From contig VXAZ01001058.1 in NCBI GenBank assembly GCA_013399875.1, forward strand, positions 764,823 to 828,822: DNA of 64,000 nt, written 5' to 3'. This DNA comes from Gymnorhina tibicen (lineage: Eukaryota > Chordata > Aves > Passeriformes > Artamidae). Below, piece after piece: positions 24,901-39,165 of this stretch. The notes beneath the pieces were generated by a model. The model saw only the letters and a program-made list of their open reading frames with translations, did not search any database and had not been told where the DNA came from. A program made the position numbers and the translations under genes. Each line of letters starts with the position of its first letter. The stretch's first letter is position 1.

Positions 24901-27900
24901 GGTTAAGTCCTAGTGGCCCATCATATCCTGTGTGGGCTTCCTGCTTCTCTCCCACCACCAGAATCACTCATGATAGACAAATTCCGTGTGGGAGTTGTAA
25001 ATCTGTCACAGGTACCACTGCTATTGGTGTGTGTGTAGTGAGATGCAAGCACTCTCCAAATGCTCACTGATCTGCACCAGAGTTGCCTTTTTTGTCCATC
25101 TGGATTCTTAACGCGTTCAGCCTTTAGGTCAAACTCCGCGAGTTCACAGGAGGGTTTTATTCTATTACAGCAGAATAGCGAGACCAGCATGAGGGCAAGT
25201 GGCTGTTCGAGTCATGGCCCAATTCCTAATTACACCTGTGTGCTTCCTTAATGGAATTCAAATAAATGACTTTGTTGTGTGAAAGCAGTGATATTGTATT
25301 TATTTCTAAATTCATTTGAAGATGTCAGCATGGAGCCCTGAGGATGTGAAAGAAAGGCAGAGCTTGTCAGCCTCCCTGGCTGCTCTGAATTACCCCGAAC
25401 CTATTGGAAATGAAAGGTTCAGAGAGCACAGATGGACGAGATTGAAGCTTTGAGTGAATTGAAAGGGCAAGTTTGCTGGCTAATCGTGATCTCTGTGGAG
25501 AGAGGGATAGCTAATAGATTGAAATTGTCAGACATTGTGAAGTCCTCCACAGAACTGCTTAAGGCATTTAGCTTTCCAGTTCTAGCTTGTGTAGCTGCCT
25601 CCTCTTTAATTAAAATAGCTTCTGTTTCCACGTAAGAAAATAAAACATGAAAGCATGTAATATTTAGTGACTATGTGATGCAGGAATGTCCTTATTTGGT
25701 TGATTGTTTTCCTTTTTTAAGATAACAAAATTGCATTAATACATCTGTTTAGCAGTTGCATCTCTTCTCTCTGTAGATGAAGGCTAGATTTTTAGAAGCA
25801 TCTGGTTTTACATTTAAGAACCAAAATGCTCCCAGCTCAGTGGATAGAATCTTGTCTGGAGTTTAGGGATGCTGATGTAGCGTTAAGAACTGTTACTATT
25901 GCAACAGAAATTGATGAAATTTATGAATTCAGGATTTCTGTTCCCCTGTATATATTCAATTTCACTGTGTTGATGGCAGAACTTCTTTGTCTTGAAATTC
26001 AAAGTCACTTTCAGATCAGTCACGAATAGTCTGAAAGTTCATAATTCACTCCAAACCCAAATCCATGTCCACAGTACAGAACTTAAGCTTGCTTTAAAAC
26101 TATCTTGAATTAATTTTACAGTTACCAGGTTTTTTCACATTTTTGTATGTTAGAGCCAAGCCTGAATTTTGTTGAAAGACAAAAAAAACCCCCATAAAAT
26201 CCTAGGCAATGTGGTGGCAGTCCTGTGTGCAGCAGGAGTTTTGTCTCAGAAGGCTAAGATTGGATTAGAGCATCAGGAATTTCAGGGGTTTATGGAGAAG
26301 CAGCCAAATCAGCCCAGCCTTCCCCCAAGGCAAATGAACATCAGCACGTCCTGATGTCCTTCCCAGAGAGATTCATACTGATTGGATTGTTCTTAAGATT
26401 TTCATTGATCTCAGAATTGAGCTGCATTCTCCCTTCCCCAGGATTGCACAAAGGAGTGCTATCTTGCCAGACAGTTTTTTATCATTCCCAAATAATGCTT
26501 TCATGCTTCCTGTATACACAGAACAATCCATATCTGCCTTCTAAAATTAAATTCCTCTTACATTGTTTCAGAGCTGGGTAATATCACAATATCCACTCTG
26601 CAGCTGGTGGTCCCAGAAGATGATACGCAGGGCATTCTGTTAAATCAGACACATTTCCAAGCAGACCAGACTTCCATTTTGGAAAACAATCCCTTTTCAA
26701 ATATTAGGAAGTTTACCTGCAGCTGGTTTTTTCATGTGTTCTTACAAGCTTCAGGCAGGTGAGCTTATTATGTGTAATTTCAGACACTGGCTACTGAGGC
26801 ATGAGTTAAAGCATCAGAGTAATTCAATATTTATTTCCCTTGGGACTTTCCTTGGAATATCTGGTGGGCATCTTGTTCAGAGGCAGTTCTCCTTGGGAGG
26901 CTGCCAAGGAGCTCCACAGTTACCGTGACAAAGACCTTTTTTATTTCTTTATCTGGGAGGGGGAGGGCAGGAGCAGGAAAAGAGGCAGAAGAAAGTAATC
27001 CTGGGAGAGATGAACTTGGCCCCTGCTTTTGGAATATCCCGGGACATCCTCGCAGCCTCCTGGCAGGGTGTGGGTGTAGCTGGGTGGGGGTTTGCTGGTT
27101 CCTGGTTTGTTTCCCTGCCCTGGACACACACAGGGAGGTGACGCTGTCCAGAGTTCAGGTCTTAAAGCCACTAACCAAATTTACTGTTTTTACAGACAGA
27201 GGAGTCTATAAGGCTCTATGGTCTCTCCATTTATAATGTCAAACATGCAATTGGACTTATATTCATCGTTTTACCTTTGTACTGAGTCTAGTATTGCACA
27301 TTTAAAAGGGAGCATTCTCCTTATTTTGATCATCTTTAAAAAGGCAAAGCTTGTTTCTGTTGATTGTCACCTTGGTAATTAAAAGCTCTTGCTTTCCAGT
27401 TTGGATTTTTCTGGTTTCCAGTCAAGCAGGTCCTGTTTCACCTTGATAAGGGACCCTCTCTGTTGGGTTAAGGGTGTCTTTAGTGCCCAGTATTGGGGCC
27501 TTTTTAATGCACCAAAAGCAGCTCATGTCTGAGCCCTTGTGTGACACTGAGAAAAGGACTTTATACGGACAGTACCTCTCCTGGCCAGAGGCAGCTGTAA
27601 CGTTGGTAGCATTCCAATCAAATATAAGAAATCAGATTTCAACCCCTATCTTTGGGGTTATACAGCCACAATCAAAATCATAACTTGGCCCTCAGTTTGA
27701 GGGAACAGAAAATGTCTATTTTTGCATGGTTCCTGGGATCCTTTGGAACGGTATCAGACCCATCCCTCGGGCCTGACAGCCTGCACATCCTCCTCGTGCT
27801 CATCTGCTCTAAATGTTGTCTCTGTCAGTAACAAATGAGAGATCTTGGCATAAAGGAGAATATTTAGAGGAATCAGAAATTAAGTGCTTTAATAAAGTGT

Positions 27901-28004
27901 AGGTGAGACACTGGGCTACTATTAGATTTTTGTTATTATTAATTCAAGGGGGGGAAAATACTGTAAAATTAGCACAACGTCGGCTGAAGTTTATGGCTTT
28001 GAAG

Positions 28005-28015
28005 AAAATGGCGCC
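28005..28015 (+). promoter_or_regulatory. Candidate YY1 site in intron 1
   Basis: AAAATGGCGCC matches the YY1 consensus AANATGGCGNC at every position. It sits in an otherwise CpG-poor part of the intron, so retention of both CpGs is mildly suggestive of constraint. A single 11-bp match in 48 kb is weak evidence without conservation or binding data. Confidence 0.3.
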
Positions 28016-31000
28016 TCAGAGGAGTAGCAGGACTCAGGCTTGATTAAAATGGGATTTCAGAAATTCTCTGCACTGAACAAAATAAAAAGGTATTCAATCT
28101 AATTAGATAGAATTGTGGAGGGAGAGGAGGAAGAGAGGTATTTCTGACCTGTTGGCTTTTTATATAACCTTTAATCCATGGGATGTGTTTGTAGCTATTT
28201 TGGTAGATTTGTTTTTCTTCTCAAGGGAATTTGGCCTCGAATTGTAACCTTTTGATAACTTTGCTTAGGAAAATCTGAGGAGAAAACCATCTCATGGTCC
28301 TGTTAATATCTACAGACTTTCAGGAGGCCTGTTCTGTGGTTTTTCCTGATGAAGGTTCATATTTTGGCCAGATCCCGTGCTTCTGTTTTGTTTCTCTTGG
28401 CTTTCCTGCAGTTCTGATTTCAGGAATAAGCATCTAGTTTAAGGCCTATTAATTCTTATATACTTCTGAGGAGCTAATCGATACTCATTTTGCAGTTGCC
28501 TGTTAAGGCATGAGTATAAAAAGATGTAGAGATATGTTTAGAGATAGCCAACATAATGCTTTTTAAAATATGTTATAGTCACAGTTTTAGAAATGCCAGA
28601 TACATTTTTGGAAAATCTCTACTACATTGTGAATGTCCTCAAGAAACAGAAGAGGGTTGTAATTATGTGTTTTGAAATGGAATTAATCCTTGACCCTTTG
28701 GAGGAGCAAAATGCTACTTCTGCTTAGAGAGTGGCATAGATTAATTTTGATCATTTACCAGTCATTCCAGGCTTTCCATCTTCTCATTTACTCAAGTTAT
28801 CAGGCTTCAGAACTCCCCCTGAACTCTGCGATAAGCAGACTTAGGCCAGGGAAATACTGTTCCCAGGGGTAGGGTTTAGGGTGACCCACTGACATTGCAG
28901 AGCAGTTTCCAGTCCTGGTGTTGCCATTTTGGTGCAAATCTATTTTCTTGTGATCCCTGCAAGGCCAAGCAGCCAAATATGTGCTTTTACTATCAAATTT
29001 CTGTTTGTATTGACAGCTTGGCAATCAGTGAAAATCCCAACTAAGGTGCTGTGCACATCTGAGTAAAGCCTGCAAGGAAAGCATTCTATAAAACATTGCC
29101 TAGGCAGAGAATTCCTGGGGCCGTAATGTGTCACAAGGTTAAACAAGTGTGAGTTATGGTTCCTTTTCACAGGATTTTATTTCTAATATCCTTAAATTAG
29201 GATGATTTCAGATCTGCAACCTACTACGAAGCCAAAGTTCAAAACAGAATTTGATTTATGATGGTTGCAGCTTGTGTTAGAGCTCATTTGCTGGTCTCAT
29301 GTTTGCTGTTGTTCCATTAATGCTCCCTTTGCTTGCTGCTCATGCTGAGCTGAGTTGTTGGAGAACACATTACAGCTCTTTGTACTTCATTAGTTTGGTG
29401 TCTGGGAAAATTTTGAAGGAAGAGAAGGGAATGCTCAGCTCATGCAGAGTGCCTCGTGCTCCAGATGACATTCAGTCACTTTGGATTTACATTGCAGCAC
29501 TGGGGGCAGCGCTTGCCAGTCTCTGAGGAAATTCACCATTCTTTTTGCTCCTGGGGAGCCGGACTAAAACCCATTCAGTGTGCATTGCTGTATTTCCAAA
29601 ATTGTGAAGGTTTGCTTGAAAGAACAGAAGTCACGGTCGGGACTGCTTCCTGTTTTATTTGTGATTGGTTTGTATGTACTAAGGATGGATAACAATTAAA
29701 ACAATTAAATAATTTTTATACTGTTCAAAAGCTTTGTGATTAATATGGAAACATGAGTTGATGTTTTCCAGAATGTAAAGCTACCAGTTGTGTTTGTTTC
29801 TTTTACAATACTTGGTTCTGTTATGTCTAAATATTTAGTTACTCCTATGTATCCAGTGACAGAAACCACAGCAAAACATTTTTAAATAAATATATTATAT
29901 TAGTAAAAGAAGCATCTGTATCCCTGTATTAATAACAGCCCATGTAGTACCTTCAAAGCTCAATCACTGCAGTGGCTTCAGTTGAGGATCTGGCTGTAGC
30001 AATTTGTGTAAAGCAGAAAATGCCTGGTACTGAGTGGTGGTGAATGACTGAATTTTATCACTTCATAACAAAACTTGGAGGTTAATATCTTTGTTTTGTG
30101 AAACAGATGTTTAATTCTGAGCCTGGGCAATGGGCTCTTTTCTGTCTGAAGAGGAAAAACAATGGATGTGTTGGAGTACTGTAGACTCTGTAGCTGAGTG
30201 TGACAGATGTATTAAATTAGCCTTTCCCAAAGCTTTTGGTGTTTGCCTCTCTGAACTGTAAATTGCACTTGACTTTCTCCCTTGCAGGTGGCAAGGGACC
30301 ATTTGGTGCATGTTTCATGTTTCCTGATAGGACAAAATATTCCAGGTTTGCTGTAAAGTCTCAGCCCCTTCCATGTGGGTAAAAGACAAATTCTCTGGGA
30401 TTTATGCCTCAGACTGTAACGTGAGAGGATGAAACGGAAGAGCCCTTAAAAATAAATTCTGCATATGCTTTTGATTTTCCTAAATGCAGAAACTGAACAG
30501 TGTCCACTTAATGTCCCAGTGTGTGCCACAGCCCCTGAGAGCAGCAGGGCACTCTGTGGGTGTTAATGAACCAGACACCTCTAATTTTTATTAACAGTAC
30601 ACGACCTTCATCTTACCCCGTCATCGTCCTGTGCTGATTAGAGCTTGATGAACCCGTTACACAAACGGGACGCTCTCTGTGTGTAGGTAGCACTTGCAGG
30701 GCTTAATTTTAATCTGATTTTCAAGAACCCTGACTAAATTCAGCTACTTGCTACCTTGATATAACAGTGGAGCAGTTTCTGGGGGATTACTCTGGATTTA
30801 CTTTGCTTTAACAGGAAACAGAATTTATCCCTTTAGATTTCAGCAGGAGGAGAAACTTCCTAATTAAAGTCATTTCTGCTTTCCCAGCACATATATTTGA
30901 TACATGTGGTTTCCCTGATCTTATTCCCTAATATGGCAAGCCTTTATGGGATCTTTAAAAATTGACATCTGTTTTGTTTCTGACTTTAAAAAATTACCTT

Positions 31001-34000
31001 AAGAAATCTTTGTATTTGAGCTCCTTGTTTTATGATTTTACCTTTTTGCTGTATCAAAAAAGAAAAAGAATTTGAAATTCATATTTGGGGGAAAAGAACT
31101 TTGTTGAGATAATGTATTTATGACTCATTAACAGAAGCAAATATTTTAAGAATTGATTTTCAGTATATATATATAAAGTAAATAACTGTACCAGGTAACG
31201 AGCAGTTTAACTTGTACAGGTAGCTTCTAACAAGAAAATTCATTTTCTACTGTTCACTCACCTGCCCTGCAAGCTGGCACAACGTTCAAAGCAGAATTTT
31301 CTTTTGTACGATCTTCTTACTCTTTAGAAAAGTTGAAATCAATTCAGATACATATATTAATTGTTCCTTTGATTAGTTTGCTAATGGCTCTATTTACAAG
31401 ACAGGCTGCTTAAGTCCTATTACCTGCTGATTAGAGTATAATACTTATTGATCTCTGTACAGTGTACTGGGAAAGCAAAAGAAGCCTGTACAGATAACTC
31501 ATTCAGATCTTTGGAAGGCATTTGTCTATTCCTTGTGAGTTATTAGTACTAATGGCAGTCATAGGTACAGCGGGAGGCAGCAGGAGCTGCTGACCTGCAT
31601 AGCAAGTGTGGAGTGTTTGAAATCCTTCCTGCCCGTGTCATGACGAGGTCCTTTGCTGTGCCAGGCTGGGTGTGGATAAAGTAATTGTGTGTCTTTCAGA
31701 GACTGAGAGGTGGCCGAGAGAGGCCAGGCACAGCAGGGACTCTGTGGTGATGGAAATCCTGCCCTTCCCCTTCTTGCGAGCCAGAGAGGCTGGGGAAGGG
31801 TTGGAGACACTCAGTCTGAGCCTGAGAGCACGGACTAGCTGTGCAAGGGCACTAAGCCCCTGCTGATGTGTTTTACTCTGCCACACGGAACTTTCTCTGG
31901 TTTATGGGGCTCAGTGATCCTGCAGAGCTTCGTGTGAACTGGGGTAGTTTCAGAGAGCTTCAATGAGTGTGTAAGCTACTCTGATGATGCAGTTTGTGTT
32001 CTAATGACAGCCTCAAACAGCGAAGTGGTGACTTCCACAAGGCCTTTCACTGGCCTCTTATGTTTTAAATTACCTGGAATATGATTTTAGAATAAAGTCC
32101 TTCTTTTCATATAGACTGGAGCCAGCAGCTGAAAATAACTCCTGGCAACTATTTCGAAATCAGTTCCAGCAGAAGAAAAGTTTCAGTGTTCCTTTCTGGT
32201 TTTCTTTCCATGGAGTCAAACCAGCTTTACAGGTGGCTAGGATTTCTCCCTAACTTTTATGAATTCTCTGTGTTACAGCACACACAGAGCCCTGAGACCA
32301 TTACTGAGTCCCAGCTGGCTGTGGGGTCCTTTGATAAGATGCTTCAAACCAATGTGTGAGTGGCTTTTCTGGCAGCAGCCTGGTGGCAGCTGAGCACAGG
32401 GCAATGCCTGCTGGGGCAGAAATGATGTTCAGAAGCCACGGTAGGATGCTGGAGGATAGACTTTGTGCTATGTGTTCTGTCAGGTAGTACAGAAATAACT
32501 CTGGAATTCTGAGAATGCAGGTTGTGGTAGACAGGAGAAAAGAAATATCTTTGTTTATAGGAATGGCGTTCAACTGCTCTTTGGGAGATGAAGAGAAAAC
32601 CTTCCCCAAAGACATTTGATTAATCTCTTGAGGTTTTAAGAGTATGTGATACTCTGGAGAGAGTGGAGGTGACAGTGACTGTGTGCTCTGAACCTTCTGA
32701 CAAAGCAGCATTTCCTAAATATTGGTGAATAATGCTCTGTTTAACTTTCTGATATGATGAACCTTCTTTAGCTGCATTTCCTTCTCAAGCACAAGATATA
32801 AACGTGAATTCCTACTAGAGCCCCTCTGTACTTGTAGCAAGTGAGTGTTGCTGTATTGATCACTTAGTCCAAGAACAATGAGAAATTGAGCTCATGACTT
32901 TGATTAATACACAACACATCTTTTCTCTTCTCTGGATTAGCATAATCATTACAGGCTGGGAGTGTGTTTTCACTCACGGTACCCTTGTGTAGCGGTCAAG
33001 GAATTAATTACACAAAGAGAATTCTTTGCTAGGAATTTTGTAGGTTTGGTTGTTAAAGGAGATCTCTCCTCCTGAGTCTTCACTAAAGCAAGTGGCAGGA
33101 GAAAATTTATGGATCAGTGATCTAAGCCCTGAAGAATGGTAGATGGTGATCTTTCCCATTCAGATGTGGATTTCAACTGTTGGAGGTGGAAGGGGCACAA
33201 GGAGTGCAGAAGGGAATAGCCAGGCTCTGTCCTTGGTTCTGGAAGTCTGGGGCTGTGCAGATTTGCTTCTGCTTCCAAAGCACACAAGGAAAAAGTGCCA
33301 TGTCAAATATGTACATTTTGCCTAATGAAATTCTGGATTTAAATCTTCCACTGAGTTTTGCTCTGTTCCATATGGAGCCGTGTTGCTCTGTGCCTGTGAG
33401 TCAGGGTGAGTGCACAGGGAAGGAGGGAGAGGATGGCTGCAGATGGGGTGTGAAGGTTACTGTTGATTTGGAAAAAAACTTGGATAGATACAGCTGCTTC
33501 TTGACAGCTGTGCTATCCTCCCTTCATTCCAGATTTAAGCTTCAATTTCCCTGACATGGCCTTGCCCATTTAGATCTCTGGAGGGAAAGGAAATAACCTC
33601 AGGTTTGCTTTCCAGTGCTTAACAAGCCTTTATTGTAGGAAACAGAACTGCACAGACAAGGAGTACTCTGACATCCCTCAGCTGAACGGTGCCAGAGGCA
33701 AATGGGGCTGCTCAGCATAAGGAGGGATGGCATCACCTCTCCAGGTATCTGTGCACAGAAATACTGTGGAGTTGATGGGATAGCAGCTATGGGTTCAGTT
33801 TTCCAGATCTGCTAAGTCTGTTAAGGATTTCCTGGGATTCTACTGGGATTGAAGGAAGTGTTCTGTACCCTTTGCTCCTCATGCATGGATGAGAGCCATC
33901 CCAAACATGACTTTGTGAGCCACCTCCCCTTGTTTCAGTGCAACAAAAAGATCCTGAGGAGGGTGTGTTGAGCCATGCCTGGAGTATCATGTAAGAGACA

Positions 34001-37000
34001 CAGGCAAGAACTCTGTGCTTGCACAGTGACATCCTTGTCTCAGTGGCCACAAATAGTCCCAGAACACAGCAGCAGCGTTAGAGAGGTGAAGCCAGGGATG
34101 AACAAGAAGGTATGTTTGAGTTCCTGGCTCTGGGAGGTGAGGAACACTGTGGTCATGGTCACTCACCCTCTCGTGGGGGCCTCATCACCATGTGCCAGCA
34201 GAGAGGATTGAGCCCATGCACTGTGCAAAGCCTTGGATGTATACAGCTTTCAGAAAACATGCCATGGAAAGCACGTTTGCTAAGAAAGGGAGAAATAACT
34301 GTCTGGTTTGCATCTGTAGGCTTCAGACACGGGGAATTGTCAGATTTTAGGGCTTGAACAGCATTTAGGTAACCCTGCTGTGCCTCAGCATGTCCCTGGT
34401 GCAGTCACTGCGGTCACCCTCATCGATGTGCCTGCTCTGAGCCTGGCTGTGACCAAGCCTTCCTCTGCACACCGCATCTTACTGAGAACAAATTATCATA
34501 CATCTGTCATCAGGTAGCAGGTTATTGACATTAATATAAACAAATACCTGGCACACTTCTCCATGGAGATTATCTTTGAATCACGGAGGGGATGTGGCAA
34601 ACACTTCTACACGTTTGTCTTCATAGAAGTGCTCTGTTTCCACGTGTGTGTATGCAAATAGGGAGAAATTTGCCTGTGATTCTTCTCTGCTAACGCCAGA
34701 TCAATTAGGAAGAGCATTATGAGGCAAAACCACATCATTTCTTCCCCTTTTACCACAGGCTGCCATGAATGCCCCACTCTCAAAGCCTAGAAACTTCTGT
34801 ACATCGATAGCAGTAGGGGAGATTCAGTGTATGGTTATATTCTGCTTTGGAGGGGTTGCTGTGGTAGACTATTCACTCTCGTGGCACTTGGTGCTTTTGA
34901 GAAGTTTTGGGGATTTAGCTATAAACCTCTCATTTATTACAAAAACTTCACATTTTTGTGGGTTTGGAGGAAACCCTGAACATATTTGAGTCTTTAAAGT
35001 TTATGTCTAAAGACAAATAAAAAGAAATCCATAATATTTCTGTGCAGGTTATTGCAATTACTTCTTTCTGAGACACCAGAGAAACAGAGTGAGACTACAG
35101 TTATGAGAAGTATTAACTCTTAATCCTGTAAATGCAGGCTGAAGGATTAGAAATGCAATTGTTTTTTTTGTGTTATTTTTTTCTTTGGTGATTTGAGTGG
35201 AAGGAGAAATTCAAGCAGGGCAATGAAGATCTATGTTGTTTGTTTAACCCCTTGTTATTTATTTTTCTGCAAAGTTTGTTGGAATAATAACATTTATTAT
35301 AATGCCTTCAGCATCCTTAAATAAGGGGTGTTGTAAGAATGCAAAGTCAGGTTATAATGGTTACTCACTGACTTTATTTCTGCTCTGTGTAGACAAGAAA
35401 ACAGGTAAAATATAGCTGCAAACTTGAAATTACAGACATTTCTGTATTTCCATCTCAGGCTCAACTAATAAAACTTCCCAGTATTTTTAGAATGCTCTGC
35501 TGCTGGTAAAGTCAACAAAATCTCTAGAGTCATGCTGGGGACTTGACCCTAATATCTTACCTCCTGCTGCTTCCCTGAATTGGGTCTTTAGCTGCGTTTG
35601 GATCATTCTTCCATCGCTGGGGCAGATAAGAATAAAGCTGCGTGGCTCCCGGTGAGCTGTGGGAGAACCGAGACCTACAGAACACGTATTTCATACAGGT
35701 CTTGCATAAATACGGGTATCTCCTTCCTCCACAGAGTTTCGGTGAGATGCAGTCTGTCTCTGGAAACCAGGCAGTGGAATATGCAAATGCCATTGTATAA
35801 ACGGATTTTACATGCAGCCTCCAAGTGCAGTGGCTTGCAGTTGCTCAGTTTCACTTCAGGCTCATTTCTTAATTCCAGTAGTACTTTTTAGCCTTTCTAA
35901 CAATGCAAAAGCATTTTATGACAGAATAGGAAAAATTTATTCTTTTGGTGCCTATTTCTTCCAAGGTTATGAAAAAATGATAAAACTAGAATTTTCCTCT
36001 AACTCCAGCTCCAATTTTTCCCTCCTGAGAAAAGAGCTCCTGCACCAGGGCTGACGGATGGCTGGCTGGAGATGAGCGGTACAGCATTTTTGCAATGAAC
36101 ATACTTTACTTTTGAGTAACTGTGTCTGAAAGACATCTTTCTCCATAGCAAGGCATGGTTGGAGGAGTGATCTCTGAGACAGAAAAGCTGTGCCAGTGCC
36201 TGCCGTGTTTTTTCCTACTTCATCTGAAGCATTGAGGCAATTTACCCAGCCTCCTTCAATGCACGTTATTATAATCCATGGTTTCTGTGGAGTAAACCTC
36301 ACCACAAATCTCTGTTCTCCTTTATAAGGCTGAGTTGAAAAATGCAGTATTGAAGGAGTCTGTAGAAGCCCAACACAAAAAGTAATTTTTCCATTTGTTT
36401 TCTTTGCTAGATACCTCTGACTACTGAAAAACTCTTTTTTTCTTCTTTTTTTTTGTTTTCCTTGAACAGTTAAAATTATCCTCCCCTCTTAATGGCAGTA
36501 TGATCACCTTTTGGGAGAAACAGGGGAGACACAGGTTCATTACATTAACTTTGACTTAAAATGTTTCCCTTAGTCACCAAGACTGAGCACTCCAATATCC
36601 ACCTGGATGGTGTGAGGAGTGATAAAGGGGAAAAGTAGAAACACAGAAACTTGGTTGTATGAATGAAGCTGTGACACTGTGCCTGGAAAACAGGGAGGGA
36701 AGGAAGGCGTTTCAATTTTCTCCGTTTCTCACAGTCCAAATCTATTTTAATTGGCAAGAAATGAAATTATTTTCCCCAACTCAAGTCTGCTTTGCTGGAG
36801 TTGCTAATGAGTAAATGACCTCCCTGTCTTTATCTGAATCCGTGAGATTTTGATCTTATTTTCTCCCCCATGCTGTTGAGGAGGGGAAGTGAGAGAGTGG
36901 CTGAGTGGGTGTCTGGCAGCTTCTCGTGGGCAGCCCACCACAGTCCTGCAGGGCTATTTTTGTGTCCTGTGGGGGATGTCCATCATCCCAGAGCTGGGAG

Positions 37001-39039
37001 CAGTCTGGGATTTCATCTTGACCAAAGCACTTGCTCGTGTTAAGATCCTGAGCTAATTTGCTGGCACAGGGACCCTTGAGGCAAGCCAGTGGGATTCTGG
37101 TAAAACAGGACTTTTCTAGAACTCGGTGTTGTCCCTGAGCTCGTGCTCGTCTGGGTAAATATTGACTGTTATTAGCTGTATATATGACCCTGTTAATTCA
37201 GGCTGGGCTTTGCACACACAGACGAGGCACTTGCTCTCACGTTCGGAAGCTGCAGTTGGACTGAAACGTGCACAGTTAAAAGTGACTGCAGCAGTTGCAG
37301 GAGTATTAGCAAAAGGAAAGGGAGATTCTGAGGGGGAATCAGAAGAAGAGTGGGAGTTCTGGCTAACAGCCTGTCAGCCAGGATCTGTGTGTCAGAGCTG
37401 GGAACAGCAGCATCGGCCCTCTGCATTCTCAGCAGGTACAGAAAGTTAGGGGAGGAGCTTTTGGAGAGAAATGAAGGAATTACAGGGGTGCAAAAGAGCG
37501 ATGGTGCTTCTGAGTATGAAAGACAAACAGGGGTTTGTTCTCCTTTAACTGATTGCTCAGTGTTTCATTTCAGCCTGTGCAGATGATCAGCTGGGGTTTG
37601 GGAAGGACACTTCAGGTATTTGGGTTTTGCTGTTGCTGTCTGTGTGAATACACACGAAACTTCAGTGTCACTTTGCAGCCTGTTTTCCCTCATGCTTTCC
37701 GGAGGCCGTACCCTGGCTTTGCAGAATTTTTTCATTCAGTTTATTACTTACCCAGTTGCAACTTCAGCTCTTTAAGTGCTATAAATAGCTGCAAAAATAT
37801 CATCCCTTATGGAGGGGGAGAATAAAAGGTTCTTTTCATTTACATGCTTATTTTTCATTCATTTCTTGATATGTCTCTGTACTCCGGGTTTCTGGAGCAC
37901 AGTGATTATGTACATGTCTGTGCTGAGGCTGAAATTACTGATTTCTTTTACAGCTTCTCTGCAGTAGGTCGTGCAGACAGCTGAACCTAATTTGATTGTG
38001 TCTTGCTGAGGACTCTCTCCAGCAGCAGACTGAAACGTAAAAGACATGAATGTCATCTATATTAGGGGTGTAAAATACCCAGCTGTGAATGGGAAATGGG
38101 GAACCTGTTATGAAGCAGATATACTAAAGATTTAAAAAATGTAATCTGCGGCCAGGAAGGGACAGCTAACACAGAATCACTCTTCCAGGCACCTCTGTGG
38201 AGAACTTTTCCATTGTCTAGGGTTGCTTCCAGGGCAGGTGGATTGATGGGCACAGAAAACTCTCATTGGAATCAGTCTCAGGTCATGAAAGTCAAGTAAG
38301 ACCCTTGCATTAGACAGAGATCTGCTCTAAGCCCCAGGAATTACTGCACTCTATAGCTGGTTTATAGCATGGCTGCCTGCTTTGCCTCCTGATCTTAGAA
38401 CTGGGTCTAAAACTTGCTGGTTTCAGAGGAAACTGCTACTGCCACAGCCTTTCAAATGCTTGATGTTAAGTGTTGTAATTCTGCAGAGTAACACTGTTGT
38501 ACCAGATCATTTTCATGTTCTTTACTCCATCTGCTTCCTTAAGGCTCTGGGTTTTCTTGTTAATTATCCTGGTCAGGTGAAATATGGAAGAAATGCTGGA
38601 TGTGACCCTTAATATTCAGTTCTCCAATGTTTTTATTGGCAAACTGAATTTCTAAAGGCTTGGAGCTACAATATTTTCTATACTTGAAGCAGTAATTTCC
38701 TCTCTACTGTATATTAACAGCCACATAGTAGCGTTTTTATTCTGTGCTAGGGGATAAAATGACTTGGACATTTTAATAACATCTGGCAAATCATTTTCAT
38801 TTTCCCTCTTATATGATTAATGATGGTCTAGATAGATATGTAGATATACTCTTTACTTACTGTGTGGGCTCATGCATATATAATGTAACATGGAGATGGA
38901 ATGATATGGAAAATCATAAGCAACAGTATAATGGGTTATGGTCAAAAACTCTAATCTGGGCAGTTAAAAAACTTTGAAATATTCTGGGATTGGAATGTGA
39001 GATCAGTTCTGAATTACAGTTTCAGTTAATCACCATGGC

Positions 39040-39165
39040 AGCTAAAGCCCAGCTCCAAGTGCCATGCCCAGTGTTTTCCCCAGGGATGGGGACTCCCCTT
39101 CAGAGCCTGACAACCCTTCCACTGAGGAAATTGCTCCTGATGTCCACCCTGAAGGAGTGTGAGCC
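39040..39165 (-). mobile_element. Decayed CR1 LINE fragment
   Basis: On the + strand this reads as the reverse complement of a CR1 segment. A CCAGGGATGGGGACTCC box is followed by CTGACAACCCTTCCACTGAG, then AAATTGCTCCTGATGTCCACCCTGAA. This order is characteristic of avian CR1 tails in antisense orientation. It is diverged, truncated at both ends and noncoding. The edges are approximate. Confidence 0.75.

Noticed and set aside
28864..28882. TAGGGTTTAGGG, resembling the telomere repeat
   Set aside because: Less than two repeat units. Too short to call an interstitial telomeric sequence.
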